The notes under the pieces are model-generated. The model did not search any database. It saw nothing but the letters and a program-made list of their open reading frames with translations, and was not told where the DNA came from. From Verrucomicrobiota bacterium (GTDB taxonomy: Bacteria > Verrucomicrobiota > Verrucomicrobiia > Limisphaerales > VHDF01), in contig VHDF01000030.1 of assembly GCA_016871495.1 (NCBI GenBank), positions 1-52,793 of the forward strand: a DNA stretch of 52,793 nucleotides, in the 5' to 3' direction. A program made the translations under genes and the position numbers. Below are positions 18,085-27,695 of the stretch, one piece after another (position 1 is the stretch's first letter; each line of letters starts with the position of its first letter).

Positions 18085-19908
18085 TCAAAGCTTGCGCATG
18101 CCCTCGCTCACGGCCGTCTTCGCGCGATCCAGGATTTCGCGCACTTTCCAGGTCAGCCCGTCGGATTTGTTCAAGCCGCGAATTTTGGGATCCGCGAAAC
18201 GCGCTCGCAACAAAGCCGCGAGCTGCCCGTATCCATACAATCCCTCGTCGTTCATCTCCACGACATAGACGTGATTGAAACCCGCGAACACGGTGTCGAT
18301 GCCGTGGGGCAACGGATTGAGATACTTGATATGCAGCGCCGAGACGCTGTCTCCCGCACCCCGCGCTCGATCCACCGCCTCGCGAATCGGGCCCTGAGTG
18401 GATCCCCAGCCGACCAGGAGGATGTTCCCCTCCGGCGGTCCATAGAGCGTCGGAGCCGGAAGCTCCGCCGCAAGCGCCTGAAGTTTTCGACGCCGCTTCG
18501 CCGTCATCGCCGTGTGCAGCTTGGGCGATCCCGTGGGATGCCCAAGCTCATCGTGTTCAAGCCCCGTCACAATGGGATACTTGCCGCTGGCAATGCGGGT
18601 GCCCGGCGCAATGTGCCGCGTAATGCCGTCCGGGGCCTTCAAATCATAAGGCCGGTGATCCGTCACCGGTGTCAGATCAGGCGATATGTTCTGGCAAAGC
18701 TTCTCCAAATCAGGGGCGGGAAACGCCTCGATGCGCGTCGCGATGGCCTGATCCGTCAGGATCAAAACGGGCACGCTGTATTTCCGCGCGATGTTCACCG
18801 CGTCAAGGGCAACATAAAAGCAATCCTCAACGTTGGCCGGGGCCAGCACCACCCGGGGCGAGTCGCCATGGCCTCCAAAACAAGCGATCTGGAGATCCGA
18901 TTGCTCCACATTCGTCGGCATGCCCGTGGAAGGCCCTCCCCGCTGCACATCCACCACCACCAGCGGCATTTCCGCCATGACTCCCCATCCAATGGCTTCC
19001 GTTTTTAACGAAATGCCAGGGCCGCTCGAACCCGTCACCGCCACGCGACCCGCGTAACTGGCCCCGAGCGCCATGGAGACGGATGCGATCTCATCCTCGC
19101 ACTGCACAAAGAGGCCGCCGTACTTCGGCAATTCGCGCCGCAGCAGCTCCATGATATCGGACCAGGGAGTGATGGGATATCCGGCCCCAAAGCGCACCCC
19201 CGCGGCGATCAGGCCATAGGCCAGCGCCTCATTGCCGTTCATCACCATCTGCTGGCCTTCACGCTTCTGCGCGTCCAGAAAACGGAAGGTTTCAAGAATG
19301 CCCCCCAGCGAATGAGTGTAGCCGGCATGAAAGGCCGTGAGCGCATTGGACGCCACGCTCGTGTCCTTGCCCGTGAATCGCTCGTGAATCAACTTCTCGA
19401 GTTTGGACACATTCAAATCAAACATCTTGGCAAGCAACCCCAGCGCAAAAATGTTCTTCCCCTTGTCTTTGGCCGTGCCACCGATGGCCTCCACCGTCAG
19501 CCCGGAAATCGGCACGCCCACATGCCGGTAATGCTTCTGCGACTCCTCGGCAGGCTGCACATGGTCGGAATCGTACAACACAATGCCACCCTTCTTGACA
19601 AACGCGATGTGCTCCTCATACGAATGCTGATAGAAGGCGAGAAGCACGTCGGCTTCGTCGCCCGAACTCAACACCTCGCCCGTGCCAATGCGCACCTGAA
19701 AAATGGATGGCCCGCCCGAAATCGTGGAGGGAATCGTCATGAAGGTCATGACCTCCTGCTCACTGCGTCCCGCCAAACGAGCCAGGAAACCGCCAATGGC
19801 CTGAATGCCGTCCTGCGAATTCCCCGCAATGCGGATCACCGCCTCCTGGATCTGGGAAACCCCCGCAGACCCACCCGCCGAAACCGCGCCCGTCGTCACT
19901 TCACTCAT
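18085..19908 (-). CDS. korA: 2-oxoacid:acceptor oxidoreductase, fused gamma-alpha subunit
   Basis: Partner of korB. The 607-residue chain starts with the gamma domain (about residues 20-200: RIAGNSQDGIQAIGGFLA, binding the second half of CoA/ferredoxin side). A linker follows, then the alpha domain (about 215-600) opening with MNGNEALAYGLIAAGVRFGAGYPITPWSD and QCEDEIASVSMALGASYAGRVAVTGSSGPG, which are pyruvate/2-oxoglutarate ferredoxin oxidoreductase signatures. VQRGGPSTGMPTNVEQSDL follows. The gamma-alpha fusion is the common form in KorA-type enzymes. It heads a run of five genes. No ferredoxin-domain delta subunit is seen nearby, consistent with the two-subunit class. Confidence 0.9.
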   Translation of the reverse strand: MSEVTTGAVSAGGSAGVSQIQEAVIRIAGNSQDGIQAIGGFLARLAGRSEQEVMTFMTIPSTISGGPSIFQVRIGTGEVLSSGDEADVLLAFYQHSYEEHIAFVKKGGIVLYDSDHVQPAEESQKHYRHVGVPISGLTVEAIGGTAKDKGKNIFALGLLAKMFDLNVSKLEKLIHERFTGKDTSVASNALTAFHAGYTHSLGGILETFRFLDAQKREGQQMVMNGNEALAYGLIAAGVRFGAGYPITPWSDIMELLRRELPKYGGLFVQCEDEIASVSMALGASYAGRVAVTGSSGPGISLKTEAIGWGVMAEMPLVVVDVQRGGPSTGMPTNVEQSDLQIACFGGHGDSPRVVLAPANVEDCFYVALDAVNIARKYSVPVLILTDQAIATRIEAFPAPDLEKLCQNISPDLTPVTDHRPYDLKAPDGITRHIAPGTRIASGKYPIVTGLEHDELGHPTGSPKLHTAMTAKRRRKLQALAAELPAPTLYGPPEGNILLVGWGSTQGPIREAVDRARGAGDSVSALHIKYLNPLPHGIDTVFAGFNHVYVVEMNDEGLYGYGQLAALLRARFADPKIRGLNKSDGLTWKVREILDRAKTAVSEGMRKL

Positions 19909-20254
19909 GAAATTGTTAGATTAACTCTGCTGATCTACCTTCAAGCTCGAATCGCCAGACCCTCTCTTTCCAAGGATCCACAACCGAACACGTCCAAACA
20001 ATCTAACATTGAATCCACTTTCAACAAGGAGTTTTTTTTGGCGTAAACACCTCATAGAAATCCACTTATCCATAAGGTTATAACTATTTCTCGAAGCCCG
20101 GCGGGCAGGCCGGATCCACGGACTATTAGACGAATTCATGCAAACGGATCGAAACATTCGTCCTGAGTGATAGCAGTTCGGACCGTTCAGGCGGGACAAG
20201 AGGATCACCGGAGAACACCGACGCCCGCAAGATGACGCGATCAACCCGCCACCC
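19909..20254. other. Intergenic region upstream of korA
   Basis: Contains a tentative korA promoter and A/T-rich stretches; otherwise no gene, RNA or terminator structure recognised between korA and the HAD gene end. Confidence 0.5.
20000..20027 (-). promoter_or_regulatory. Tentative promoter for the korAB-kdsB-pyrG-folC run
   Basis: Minus strand TTGTTG (-35), 16 bp, TAGATT (-10), about 90 bp before the korA ATG. Moderate match to consensus only. Confidence 0.35.
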
Positions 20255-21073
20255 CTACGGCCTGAGGACGCGGTCCATCCACGCCTCCAAACCGCGGGCC
20301 AATCCCCGGCCGCAAGTCTGCGTGCTCACGTATCCCCCTTGGGATCTCACCCGCTCTTTCACAGCCTCCACCGCGTTCCCCGGCGCAATCAGCATCGCGG
20401 CCCGGTCCCGCGCCAGCATCGGAAGATCATTCAAATGATCCCCGGCCGCGACGGTGGCGTCCGCCCCGATCCCATGCCGTTCCGCGATCGCCGAAAGGGC
20501 TGAACCCTTGTGATAACGCTCATGGCTGAACCGCAAATACACATCGTTGCGCACCACCATGAGCCCGGGTAGTCCCTCGGCAAAATGCTGCAGCTCGGCT
20601 TCGATGGCGTCAGTCGCTTCCTGACCTTGAGCGATCACACAGAGTGGAGAGTAGGGATCCTCGTACACCGTCACGGGAAATCGGTTTTCCATCCAAGAGA
20701 CGAGGCGCGGGACCTCCGGACGCAGCCGCGCGAATAGCTCGCGATGAGCCTTCGTGCATTCCCGATTCCACTCTTCCCACGCCACATACCGAGCCCCGTC
20801 ATGACGGTAGATTTCACGCTCAACCACCACGAGGTAGTCCGGACGGGGCCTTAAACCCGAACGTCCCATCGCTTCCACCAGGCTCGACAAATCACGCCCG
20901 GTGTTGATGGCCCAAAGGGACCCGGCTCGTTGCAGGTCCCCCAGGAGGGACTCCGCCTCGGGAGCCACGGGAACGGGCTCGAACTCGGCATACAGCGTGC
21001 CGTCGAAATCGGTGGATAGGAGTCGCATCTGCTCCGCCGCTTTGCGACACCGCTCGTCCATGGAATGAGTCAT
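20255..21073 (-). CDS. HAD-superfamily (IIB/Cof-like) phosphatase
   Basis: A 272-residue cytoplasmic haloacid-dehalogenase-type hydrolase. Motif I with the nucleophile Asp is STDFDGTLYAEF near residues 20-31, motif II INTGRDLSS near 60, a C2-type cap in the middle, the motif III Lys in YHKGSALSAIAERHG, and motif IV GDHLNDLPML near 220-229. This layout matches the Cof/sucrose-phosphatase branch; substrate unknown. The start overlaps the RND pump stop as ATGA (alternative ATG at 21061). It is therefore the last gene of the metal-efflux operon, though any role in metal handling is unclear. The frame is open 170 bp further upstream inside the pump gene, but that part has no family resemblance. 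Confidence 0.85.
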   Translation of the reverse strand: MTHSMDERCRKAAEQMRLLSTDFDGTLYAEFEPVPVAPEAESLLGDLQRAGSLWAINTGRDLSSLVEAMGRSGLRPRPDYLVVVEREIYRHDGARYVAWEEWNRECTKAHRELFARLRPEVPRLVSWMENRFPVTVYEDPYSPLCVIAQGQEATDAIEAELQHFAEGLPGLMVVRNDVYLRFSHERYHKGSALSAIAERHGIGADATVAAGDHLNDLPMLARDRAAMLIAPGNAVEAVKERVRSQGGYVSTQTCGRGLARGLEAWMDRVLRP

Positions 21074-24000
21074 GGCGGCGTCAGTGATACGCTCGATTCG
21101 TGAGGAAGACGATCTTCCTTTTCGCGCATCCAGGCGAAGAGCACGGGCGTGACGATCAGGATGTGGAGGAGGCTGCTGATCATGCCGCCGATGACGGGTG
21201 TGGCCAGCGGCTTCATCACTTCCGACCCCGTTTGTTCGCTCCACATGATCGGCAGCAGGCTCGCCACAATGGTCGCGACGGTCATGACCTTGGGCCGCAG
21301 CCGAAGCTTGGCTCCTTCGATCACCGCCGCCGTTAAATCGGCCCGTGAAAAATCCCCGCCCTTTTCACGTCTTCGTTTGGCCAGCGCTTCCTCCAGATAA
21401 ACAACCATCACGACACCGGTTTGAATCGCGGTGCCAAAGAGGGCTATGTATCCCACCCAAACCGCGACGCTGAAGGGATAACCCATCATCTTCTGCAGAA
21501 AAACACCTCCGGTCAGCGCGAAAGGAACCGCCAGAATGACATGCGCGGCTTCTTTCGCCGAGCGATAGACAAGATAAAGCAAGACAAAGATGATGCCCAG
21601 CACAGTGGGCACTACGACCCAAAGCGTCCGGCCGGCCCGCAACAAATCTTCGAATTCACCGGAGTATTCAAGCGTCATGCCGGCGGGCAATTGAGGGAGA
21701 ATCTCGCTCTCAATCCGCCGGCGCACTTCGCTGACAAAACCGCCCAGATCCCGATCCTGCACGTTGGCCTGCACAAAAACGCGCAAGCGCCCGTTCTCGC
21801 TGGCGATTTCGCTCGGCCCCAATACGCGCCGAATCAGGGCTACCTGGCCGAGCGGCACACTCCCGCCCGAGGCTATCGGCACCGGCAGATCTCCCAGACG
21901 CTCCAAATCATCGCGCGAAGACCGCTCCACTCTCACTTGCACCGGCACGCGTTCCCGCTTGTCGATGAGGGTGGTCACAGTCCTCCCACCCAATCCCGCT
22001 TCCACCATCTCCAGCACGTCCGCCGCCCGCAGTCCATACCTCGCCATGGCTTCACGTTGAACTTCCACTTCAAGGTAAGGCTTGCCCTGCACCCGCGAAG
22101 GGGCCACCCCAACGGCGCCGCGAACCGAGCGCACCACCTGCTCAACCTCAAACGCCTTTTTTTGCAACGCATCCAGGTCGTCCCCCAGGATCTTCACCCC
22201 CAACTGCGCGCGAATGCCGGTGCTGATCATCAAGACTCGATTCTCGATGGGCTGGAGGAATCCAGGAACATATCCCGGAACCACCGACAGTTTCTCCATC
22301 ATGGCCGAAACCAGCTCGGAGCGGGTTTTGCGCCGGCCCGTCGTTGCATCGACCGGCCATTCCGACTCGGGCCTGAGCATGATGGTCGTCTCAATCATCT
22401 CAACGGGGGCAGGATCCGTGGCGGTCTCGGCCCGGCCCAATTTGCCCGCCACCGACGAAACTTCCGGGAAGGCCCGAATCACACGATCCTGCCAGGACAT
22501 GATCCGCTTCACTTCGGTCAACGAGGTGCTGGGCAAGAGCACCGGCATGAAGAGCAGCGACCCCTCGTTCAACGGCGGCATGAACTCGCGTCCAAAACCC
22601 CCGAACACCCCCGCCAGCGGCCCCAAGCCCCCTTTCTCCATGCGCTCGATGACGGATCGAGGCAATCCCGTGACCATCGTCACCGCCACCGCCAGCACCC
22701 CCGCGGCGAGAAACACAACCGATTTCCGCCACCCCAAAGCCAGCCTCAGGCAGGGATCGTAAAGGGCCATCAAGAAACGCATGATCCAATTCCGATCCTC
22801 CGCGTGGAAGGGCCCCCGCACCAGCCAGGCACAGAGCATGGGCACCGCGGTCACGGCCAGAATGGTGGATCCGATCATGGCGAATGTCTTGGTGTAGGCC
22901 AGCGGATGAAAGAGTTTTCCCTCTTTGCCGGTCATTGCGAAAACCGGGACGAAAGCCAGAATGATGATCACCATCGCGAAGAAAATGGGTCGTCCCACCT
23001 GGTGGGACGCTGCCCGAGTCACTTCGAGCGTCTCCAGCGCGGTCAATCGCCTCCCCTTCTCATGCTCGGCTTGCTCACAATGCCGAATCACGTTTTCCGT
23101 CAATACGATGGCCGCATCCACCAGCACTCCGATGGCAATCGCGATGCCCGCCAGGGACATGATGTTGGAACTGACGTGAAACACTTCCATGAACCCGAAC
23201 GCGATGAGAATCGACAGGGGCAGAGGCAGGGTGACAATGAGAATGCTCCGGAAATGAAACAGGAAGAGCACATGCGCCAGCGTCACCAGCAACATCTCCT
23301 CGAGCAGGGCTCTCCTCAATGTATCAATCGTCTGGTCGATCAGACCGCTCCGGTCATAAAAGGACTTGATCCTGACCCCTTCCTTCTCCAATCCGGGCGC
23401 CAGCTCATCAATCTTGGCCTGGACGCGACGAATCACATCCCGGGCGTTCTCCCCGGTCCGCATGACCACGATCCCGCCCACCACCTCCCGCCCGTCCACG
23501 TCAAGGGTGCCACGTCGAAAATCTCCGCCGAGCTGCACCGTGGCCACGTCGCCCAGATAAATCGGCGCTCCATTGGTCTGCATCAAAACCGTGCGCTCGA
23601 GTTCCGCCTTGGCCCGTTCCGCCCGGAACAACCCGAGGCCTCGCACGACGAATTCCATGCCGTTCTCCTCGATCACCTTCCCGCCCACGTTCAGATTCGC
23701 GCGCTCCACCGCCATTAGCACCTCTCGCAGGGGAATGCCCGCCGCCCGCAAGCGCGTGGGGGAAACTTCCACTTGGTATTGCCTCACGAACCCGCCCACG
23801 CTCGCGACTTCGGCCACCCCCGGCACCGCTCCCAATTGATAACGGACGAACCAGTCCTGGATGGATCGTAACCGGCCCAAATCCAATCCACCCTCAGGCG
23901 CTTTCCTGGGATCCACGTCCAGGTAATACTGATAAACCCAGCCCAAGCCAGTCGCATCCGGACCCAACCTCGCCACGACCCCCTTCGGAAGTGTGTCGGT

Positions 24001-24351
24001 GAGGTAATTGAGCCGCTCCAACACTCTGGAACGCGCGAAGTAATTGTCGATGCGGTCCTCAAAAATGACCGTGACGAGCGAGAAACCGAACATGGAGTTC
24101 GCCCGCACGGACTTCACACCGGCCAGTCCGCGCAGATTCGAAGTTAAAGGATAGGTGACTTGATCCTCGACGTCTTTCGGGCTTTGCCCAGGCCAATCGG
24201 CAAAGACGATCACCTGGTTCTCGCTCAAATCCGGGATGGCATCCACCGGGGTCCGCAGGAGCGCGCGAGTCCCCCAAGCGGTCACCAGCAGCACGCCCAC
24301 CACGACAAGAAACCGATTCTCGAGGGATGCGTTGAGAAGCCGCTTGATCAT
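21070..24351 (-). CDS. cusA: Heavy-metal efflux RND pump, CusA/CzcA family
   Basis: Inner-membrane proton-driven RND transporter of a tripartite pump exporting monovalent or divalent metal ions. The 1093-residue product starts MIKRLLNASLENRFLVVVG and has the first membrane helix, the periplasmic porter region (DLSENQVIVFADWPGQSPKD, split here only for reference; VTYPLTSNLRGLAGVKSVR), then the helix block with VLVDAAIVLTENVIRH carrying the proton-relay acidic residues. The second periplasmic half has GRAETATDPAPVEMIETT and NRVLMISTGIRAQLGVKI. Methionines in these last two segments, and one in the LTEVKRIMSW region, align by eye with the Cu/Ag-binding Met triad of E. coli CusA, so copper/silver is favoured over Co/Zn/Cd. 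The ATG overlaps the cusB stop (ATGA). The C-terminus reaches the HAD gene, also by ATGA. Confidence 0.9.
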   Translation of the reverse strand: MIKRLLNASLENRFLVVVGVLLVTAWGTRALLRTPVDAIPDLSENQVIVFADWPGQSPKDVEDQVTYPLTSNLRGLAGVKSVRANSMFGFSLVTVIFEDRIDNYFARSRVLERLNYLTDTLPKGVVARLGPDATGLGWVYQYYLDVDPRKAPEGGLDLGRLRSIQDWFVRYQLGAVPGVAEVASVGGFVRQYQVEVSPTRLRAAGIPLREVLMAVERANLNVGGKVIEENGMEFVVRGLGLFRAERAKAELERTVLMQTNGAPIYLGDVATVQLGGDFRRGTLDVDGREVVGGIVVMRTGENARDVIRRVQAKIDELAPGLEKEGVRIKSFYDRSGLIDQTIDTLRRALLEEMLLVTLAHVLFLFHFRSILIVTLPLPLSILIAFGFMEVFHVSSNIMSLAGIAIAIGVLVDAAIVLTENVIRHCEQAEHEKGRRLTALETLEVTRAASHQVGRPIFFAMVIIILAFVPVFAMTGKEGKLFHPLAYTKTFAMIGSTILAVTAVPMLCAWLVRGPFHAEDRNWIMRFLMALYDPCLRLALGWRKSVVFLAAGVLAVAVTMVTGLPRSVIERMEKGGLGPLAGVFGGFGREFMPPLNEGSLLFMPVLLPSTSLTEVKRIMSWQDRVIRAFPEVSSVAGKLGRAETATDPAPVEMIETTIMLRPESEWPVDATTGRRKTRSELVSAMMEKLSVVPGYVPGFLQPIENRVLMISTGIRAQLGVKILGDDLDALQKKAFEVEQVVRSVRGAVGVAPSRVQGKPYLEVEVQREAMARYGLRAADVLEMVEAGLGGRTVTTLIDKRERVPVQVRVERSSRDDLERLGDLPVPIASGGSVPLGQVALIRRVLGPSEIASENGRLRVFVQANVQDRDLGGFVSEVRRRIESEILPQLPAGMTLEYSGEFEDLLRAGRTLWVVVPTVLGIIFVLLYLVYRSAKEAAHVILAVPFALTGGVFLQKMMGYPFSVAVWVGYIALFGTAIQTGVVMVVYLEEALAKRRREKGGDFSRADLTAAVIEGAKLRLRPKVMTVATIVASLLPIMWSEQTGSEVMKPLATPVIGGMISSLLHILIVTPVLFAWMREKEDRLPHESSVSLTPP

Positions 24352-26111
24352 CGAGTGACCTCCGCGCCGCAATCGAGCATCTCGGCGCCAAAATAGGGAT
24401 TCCGGATCGGTCCGGATCGCTGAATCCAAACCGCCGATCGAGGCGCGCCCGGAAAAGCGCTCTTCGTCATCGGGCAGCGAAACACCTTCACCGGCCTCCC
24501 CGTGCCAGACCGTTTGAGCGCCCGAGCCGCCTCCGCCGCCGCTTCGGCCAGCGCGTAAAACTGCTTCCGGGCATCCACCAGGGTCGTGGATGAACTCCAA
24601 GCACCGACTTGTCGCAGCCGGCTTTCCACCTCTTCCCAACCGGTTTGTCCCTTGAGGAGCTCGGCGCAGGCGAGCGCTCGCTGCGGAGCCGTTTTCGCGG
24701 CCTCGACAAAACGCGCGAGATCATCGGCCGCCAGGGTCTCAGCCAGCCCGGATGCCACATCCAAGATCGCTTCGACCGATTCCAACGCCGCCGCGTCCAG
24801 CTTGGCTTTGTCCGTGGCGCTCTCGGACTTCCTGGCTGCGGGATCCGGGCTTGAGCCTTCCTCCGCTTGATCCCTCGGCTGGGTGATTTGATTGAGTTGG
24901 GCCTGAGCGTCGATCATGAGGTTGCCTTGCAGCACGACGCGATCTCCAGGTTCGAGCCCCTCCAGGACCTCCCAGACCTCGTCGCCCAACCGCCCCAAAC
25001 GAACACGCCGCGCCTGATACACGCCTTCCTCGCGTTCAAGATACACGACCGGGTCTTGCCCGGTCGCCAGAACCGCGGTCCGCGGAACCGCCAGCACTTC
25101 GGGGGCGGAGAGTCGCACCACCGCCTCGGCATAGACGCGATGCATCAAAGCCCGCCTGCGAGGGCCGCCTTCTTCCACCAAGGGGTTCGGCAACTCCACC
25201 CGTGCCCTCAAGCTCCGGGTCATTTCATTGGCGTTGGGATCAAGAAATCGCACGACTCCGGAAAACAGTCGGCCCGGCTGCGACGGCAGCGAAACCTCCA
25301 CTTCCTGGCCCGGTTGAATCCAGGGGAGGTCTTTCTCATACACCTCGAACTTGAACCACATGGTCGAGAAATCCGCCGTCTCGAAAAGCTTGTCCCCCTC
25401 CTTCACATATTGACCCTCATAAACGAAGCGGTTGACGACGGTGCCTGTCTCCGGAGCAAGAATCAGGCTGGTGGTTTCGTCCTCAGCCTTGTCGGCAAGC
25501 GCGGCCATGGCGGCCTCGGACAATCCCAGCCGCTTGAGCCGGGTGCGGGCGGCGGAAAGCAGCGTTTCGGAATCGGCCGTGCGTGGAGAACGTGTCAACA
25601 GGATGAACTCCCGTTCCGCTTTGAGCAGCACGGGACTGAAAAGCGCGGCCAGCGGCTTTCCTGCCTCCACCTCGGCGCCGACATAATTCACCATCAATCG
25701 ATCGATGCGCCCATCCACCGTGGCGGAGATGAAGCGGTGCCGGGTATCGTCGTCCTCCACCACACCGGCAACGCGAAGCGTCTTCCGCAAGGGTTTCCGC
25801 TCCACCTCTCCCACCTGGACGTGCATCGTTTGCGTGGATCCCGGACCGAGCACAACCATGTCAGGTTCCTGGGTGAAACCCGTGTCGCCTTCATAGACCG
25901 GGACCAGTTCCATGCCGCAAACGGTGCATTTCCCCGGCTTGGGTGAGGTGACCCACGGGTGCATGGGGCTCTGGAAGAATTTAAGTTTGCGTCCCGCGGA
26001 GGACTCGGATTCGGGGCGGGCAGGCGCTTTGCTCCTCGCCATCCATTGCCATGTGATCGCTGAAGAAACCATGGCGACCACCAGCCAACTGAGCGCGATT
26101 TTGACTTTCAT
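24348..26111 (-). CDS. cusB: Efflux RND periplasmic adaptor with N-terminal metal-binding domain, CusB-like
   Basis: Membrane-fusion subunit linking the pump to the outer-membrane channel, 587 residues. After an N-terminal anchor (residues 5-25) comes a heavy-metal-binding domain, QSPMHPWVTSPKPGKCTVCGMELVPVY near residues 47-73 (quoted in part: PMHPW and CTVCGMELVP), typical of CusB/CzcB adaptors. The lipoyl/barrel-sandwich (ATVDGRIDRLMVNYVGAEVE and APETGTVVNRFVYEGQYV), beta-barrel and membrane-proximal domains follow to about 415. The last 160 residues are helical and match a DUF3347-like tail ending in a FRCPMTKSAF ... NPYFGAEMLDCG metal-binding-looking segment. It overlaps both cusC and cusA by ATGA, so the three subunits are coupled. 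Confidence 0.9.
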   Translation of the reverse strand: MKVKIALSWLVVAMVSSAITWQWMARSKAPARPESESSAGRKLKFFQSPMHPWVTSPKPGKCTVCGMELVPVYEGDTGFTQEPDMVVLGPGSTQTMHVQVGEVERKPLRKTLRVAGVVEDDDTRHRFISATVDGRIDRLMVNYVGAEVEAGKPLAALFSPVLLKAEREFILLTRSPRTADSETLLSAARTRLKRLGLSEAAMAALADKAEDETTSLILAPETGTVVNRFVYEGQYVKEGDKLFETADFSTMWFKFEVYEKDLPWIQPGQEVEVSLPSQPGRLFSGVVRFLDPNANEMTRSLRARVELPNPLVEEGGPRRRALMHRVYAEAVVRLSAPEVLAVPRTAVLATGQDPVVYLEREEGVYQARRVRLGRLGDEVWEVLEGLEPGDRVVLQGNLMIDAQAQLNQITQPRDQAEEGSSPDPAARKSESATDKAKLDAAALESVEAILDVASGLAETLAADDLARFVEAAKTAPQRALACAELLKGQTGWEEVESRLRQVGAWSSSTTLVDARKQFYALAEAAAEAARALKRSGTGRPVKVFRCPMTKSAFPGAPRSAVWIQRSGPIRNPYFGAEMLDCGAEVTR

Positions 26112-27547
26112 GGTTTTGTCTCCTTCTTGGTGCCCTCACGCTCGAGGACGAGCGGCGGGGTTTTGCCTTCCTCGATCATGGCCAGGGCTTCCAAGTCCCC
26201 GACACCACAGCAGAGGGCGAGCTCGGAAAGCAGCGTCCATTGCTCGCTGACCCCTCGAGCCTCCATGCGCAAAGCCTCGAACAACATGCGTCTTGATTCC
26301 AAGACCATGGCTAAGTTACCCGCGCCGGATATCCAGGCGGAACGGGCCGAGTCCACCGATTGCTGTCCTCGCGGAAGCAGAATCTCGCGGCTGAGCTGCG
26401 CTTCCCTGCGTGCCGCGTCAATGCCCCGCGTCAACTTGGTGATCTCGGCCTCGACTTCGAGTTCGCTCTGCCGGATCTGGAGCTCGGCGGCTTCAGCCAG
26501 CGCCGCGTCGCGAGCGAAGTCCTTTTCGTAACGGGCGCGATTGAACCAGGGGATGTTCATCGATGCCGTAAACATGCCCTCGCGAAACGTGCCGTCTCCA
26601 CTGAATTGACGTCCTTCAATCCCCAGGGCCACGTCGGGCCGCCGCGACCGGCGCGTCGCCTCTACCCGGGCGAGGGCGGCAACGCTTTCGGAACGCGACA
26701 TGAGGATTCTCGGATCGTCCCTCAAGGCCAGATTCAGCAAGCGCCGGTGATCCCGCAACGCCGGCCACAATTCCGGAAGCCGCAGCTCTGGAAAAGGCGC
26801 TCCCACGGACCGACCCAGCCGCCGGTTCAATTCCGAACGAAGCTGGTCGCCCCGCTGCATCTCGACTCGCCGCCGTTGCTCCCATTGATCCTTTTCACTC
26901 CGCAGTTTGTTGATCTCTGCCAGCCCCCCCGAACCCGCGCGCAGACGTTCCTGCGCCACCTCGATCTGCCGCTCCAGCCAGGACTGCTCCTCCCCGTCGA
27001 TCGACGAAATCCGATCCGAAAGCGCGATGGCGAAAATCAATACCGCCGCTTGCTTGCGGATCTCTTGAAAGGCAGCGTCGGATCTCGTTCCCAACGCCTC
27101 CGCCTCGGCCAGCTTCCAGGCCCGCGCCCGTTTCGCCTTCCCGAAAAGCGGAAGCTTCTGCTCCAATCCATAAATCAAGTCCCCCTCTTCGCTCGCGTTG
27201 AATCCCATTTCCAACCGCGCGGAGTGGTAAGCGGGGCCAGCACTGGACATCGTCTCGAAGACCAGATCCTCCGTGCGTTTCCGACCCACGGCGCCCCCAA
27301 GTGAAAGGACCGGATCATCCCAGGTGCGGAGGGCAGCCGCATCCGCCTCTCCGCTGCGGAATCGGGCGTCCGCGGCCCGAAGAGCCGGACTGTTCGACCG
27401 GGCAGCCGCCGTGAGTTCCGCCACGAACAGCGCGGTCACTTGGACCGGCGGCCCGTTGCTCCTCAAGGAACCGGGTTCGATCCATTCCTGAGGGAATGCC
27501 GGGGAGCAGCAGATTCCGGCAATCACGCCGGCTAAAAAGACTTTCAT
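26108..27547 (-). CDS. cusC: Outer-membrane efflux protein, TolC/CusC family
   Basis: Outer-membrane channel subunit of the metal-efflux complex, 479 residues. Begins MKVFLAGVIAGICCSPAFPQ, a signal peptide. The duplicated TolC-type helical repeats are visible as LTAAARSNSPALRAADARF, EAEALGTRSDAAFQEIRKQA, NLALRDDPRILMSRSE and EAAELQIRQSELEVEAEI. The start ATG at 27547 has an AGAAG ribosome site; the frame is open about 115 bp upstream, but that part is not protein-like. Overlaps cusB by ATGA. It is the first gene of the coupled C-B-A-HAD unit and is preceded by two small exported Cys proteins. Confidence 0.87.
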   Translation of the reverse strand: MKVFLAGVIAGICCSPAFPQEWIEPGSLRSNGPPVQVTALFVAELTAAARSNSPALRAADARFRSGEADAAALRTWDDPVLSLGGAVGRKRTEDLVFETMSSAGPAYHSARLEMGFNASEEGDLIYGLEQKLPLFGKAKRARAWKLAEAEALGTRSDAAFQEIRKQAAVLIFAIALSDRISSIDGEEQSWLERQIEVAQERLRAGSGGLAEINKLRSEKDQWEQRRRVEMQRGDQLRSELNRRLGRSVGAPFPELRLPELWPALRDHRRLLNLALRDDPRILMSRSESVAALARVEATRRSRRPDVALGIEGRQFSGDGTFREGMFTASMNIPWFNRARYEKDFARDAALAEAAELQIRQSELEVEAEITKLTRGIDAARREAQLSREILLPRGQQSVDSARSAWISGAGNLAMVLESRRMLFEALRMEARGVSEQWTLLSELALCCGVGDLEALAMIEEGKTPPLVLEREGTKKETKP

Positions 27548-27695
27548 AACTTCTATCGTTTTCGTGTCCGAGGGGCGAAGAGGATTCCCAACCCCAAGTC
27601 GGCAGGAACGCACGCGAATGAAGGGATTGGGGAGCGTCCCAAGCCGGCAAAGATGCCGCACTCAGGACACAACGCGGGTACGAACGGTCAGAAGC

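Noticed and set aside
21421-23718. A 765-codon open frame on the plus strand
   Set aside because: It lies exactly opposite the RND pump gene, is His/Gln/Arg-rich with no family motif, and reflects GC-rich codon bias of the real gene.
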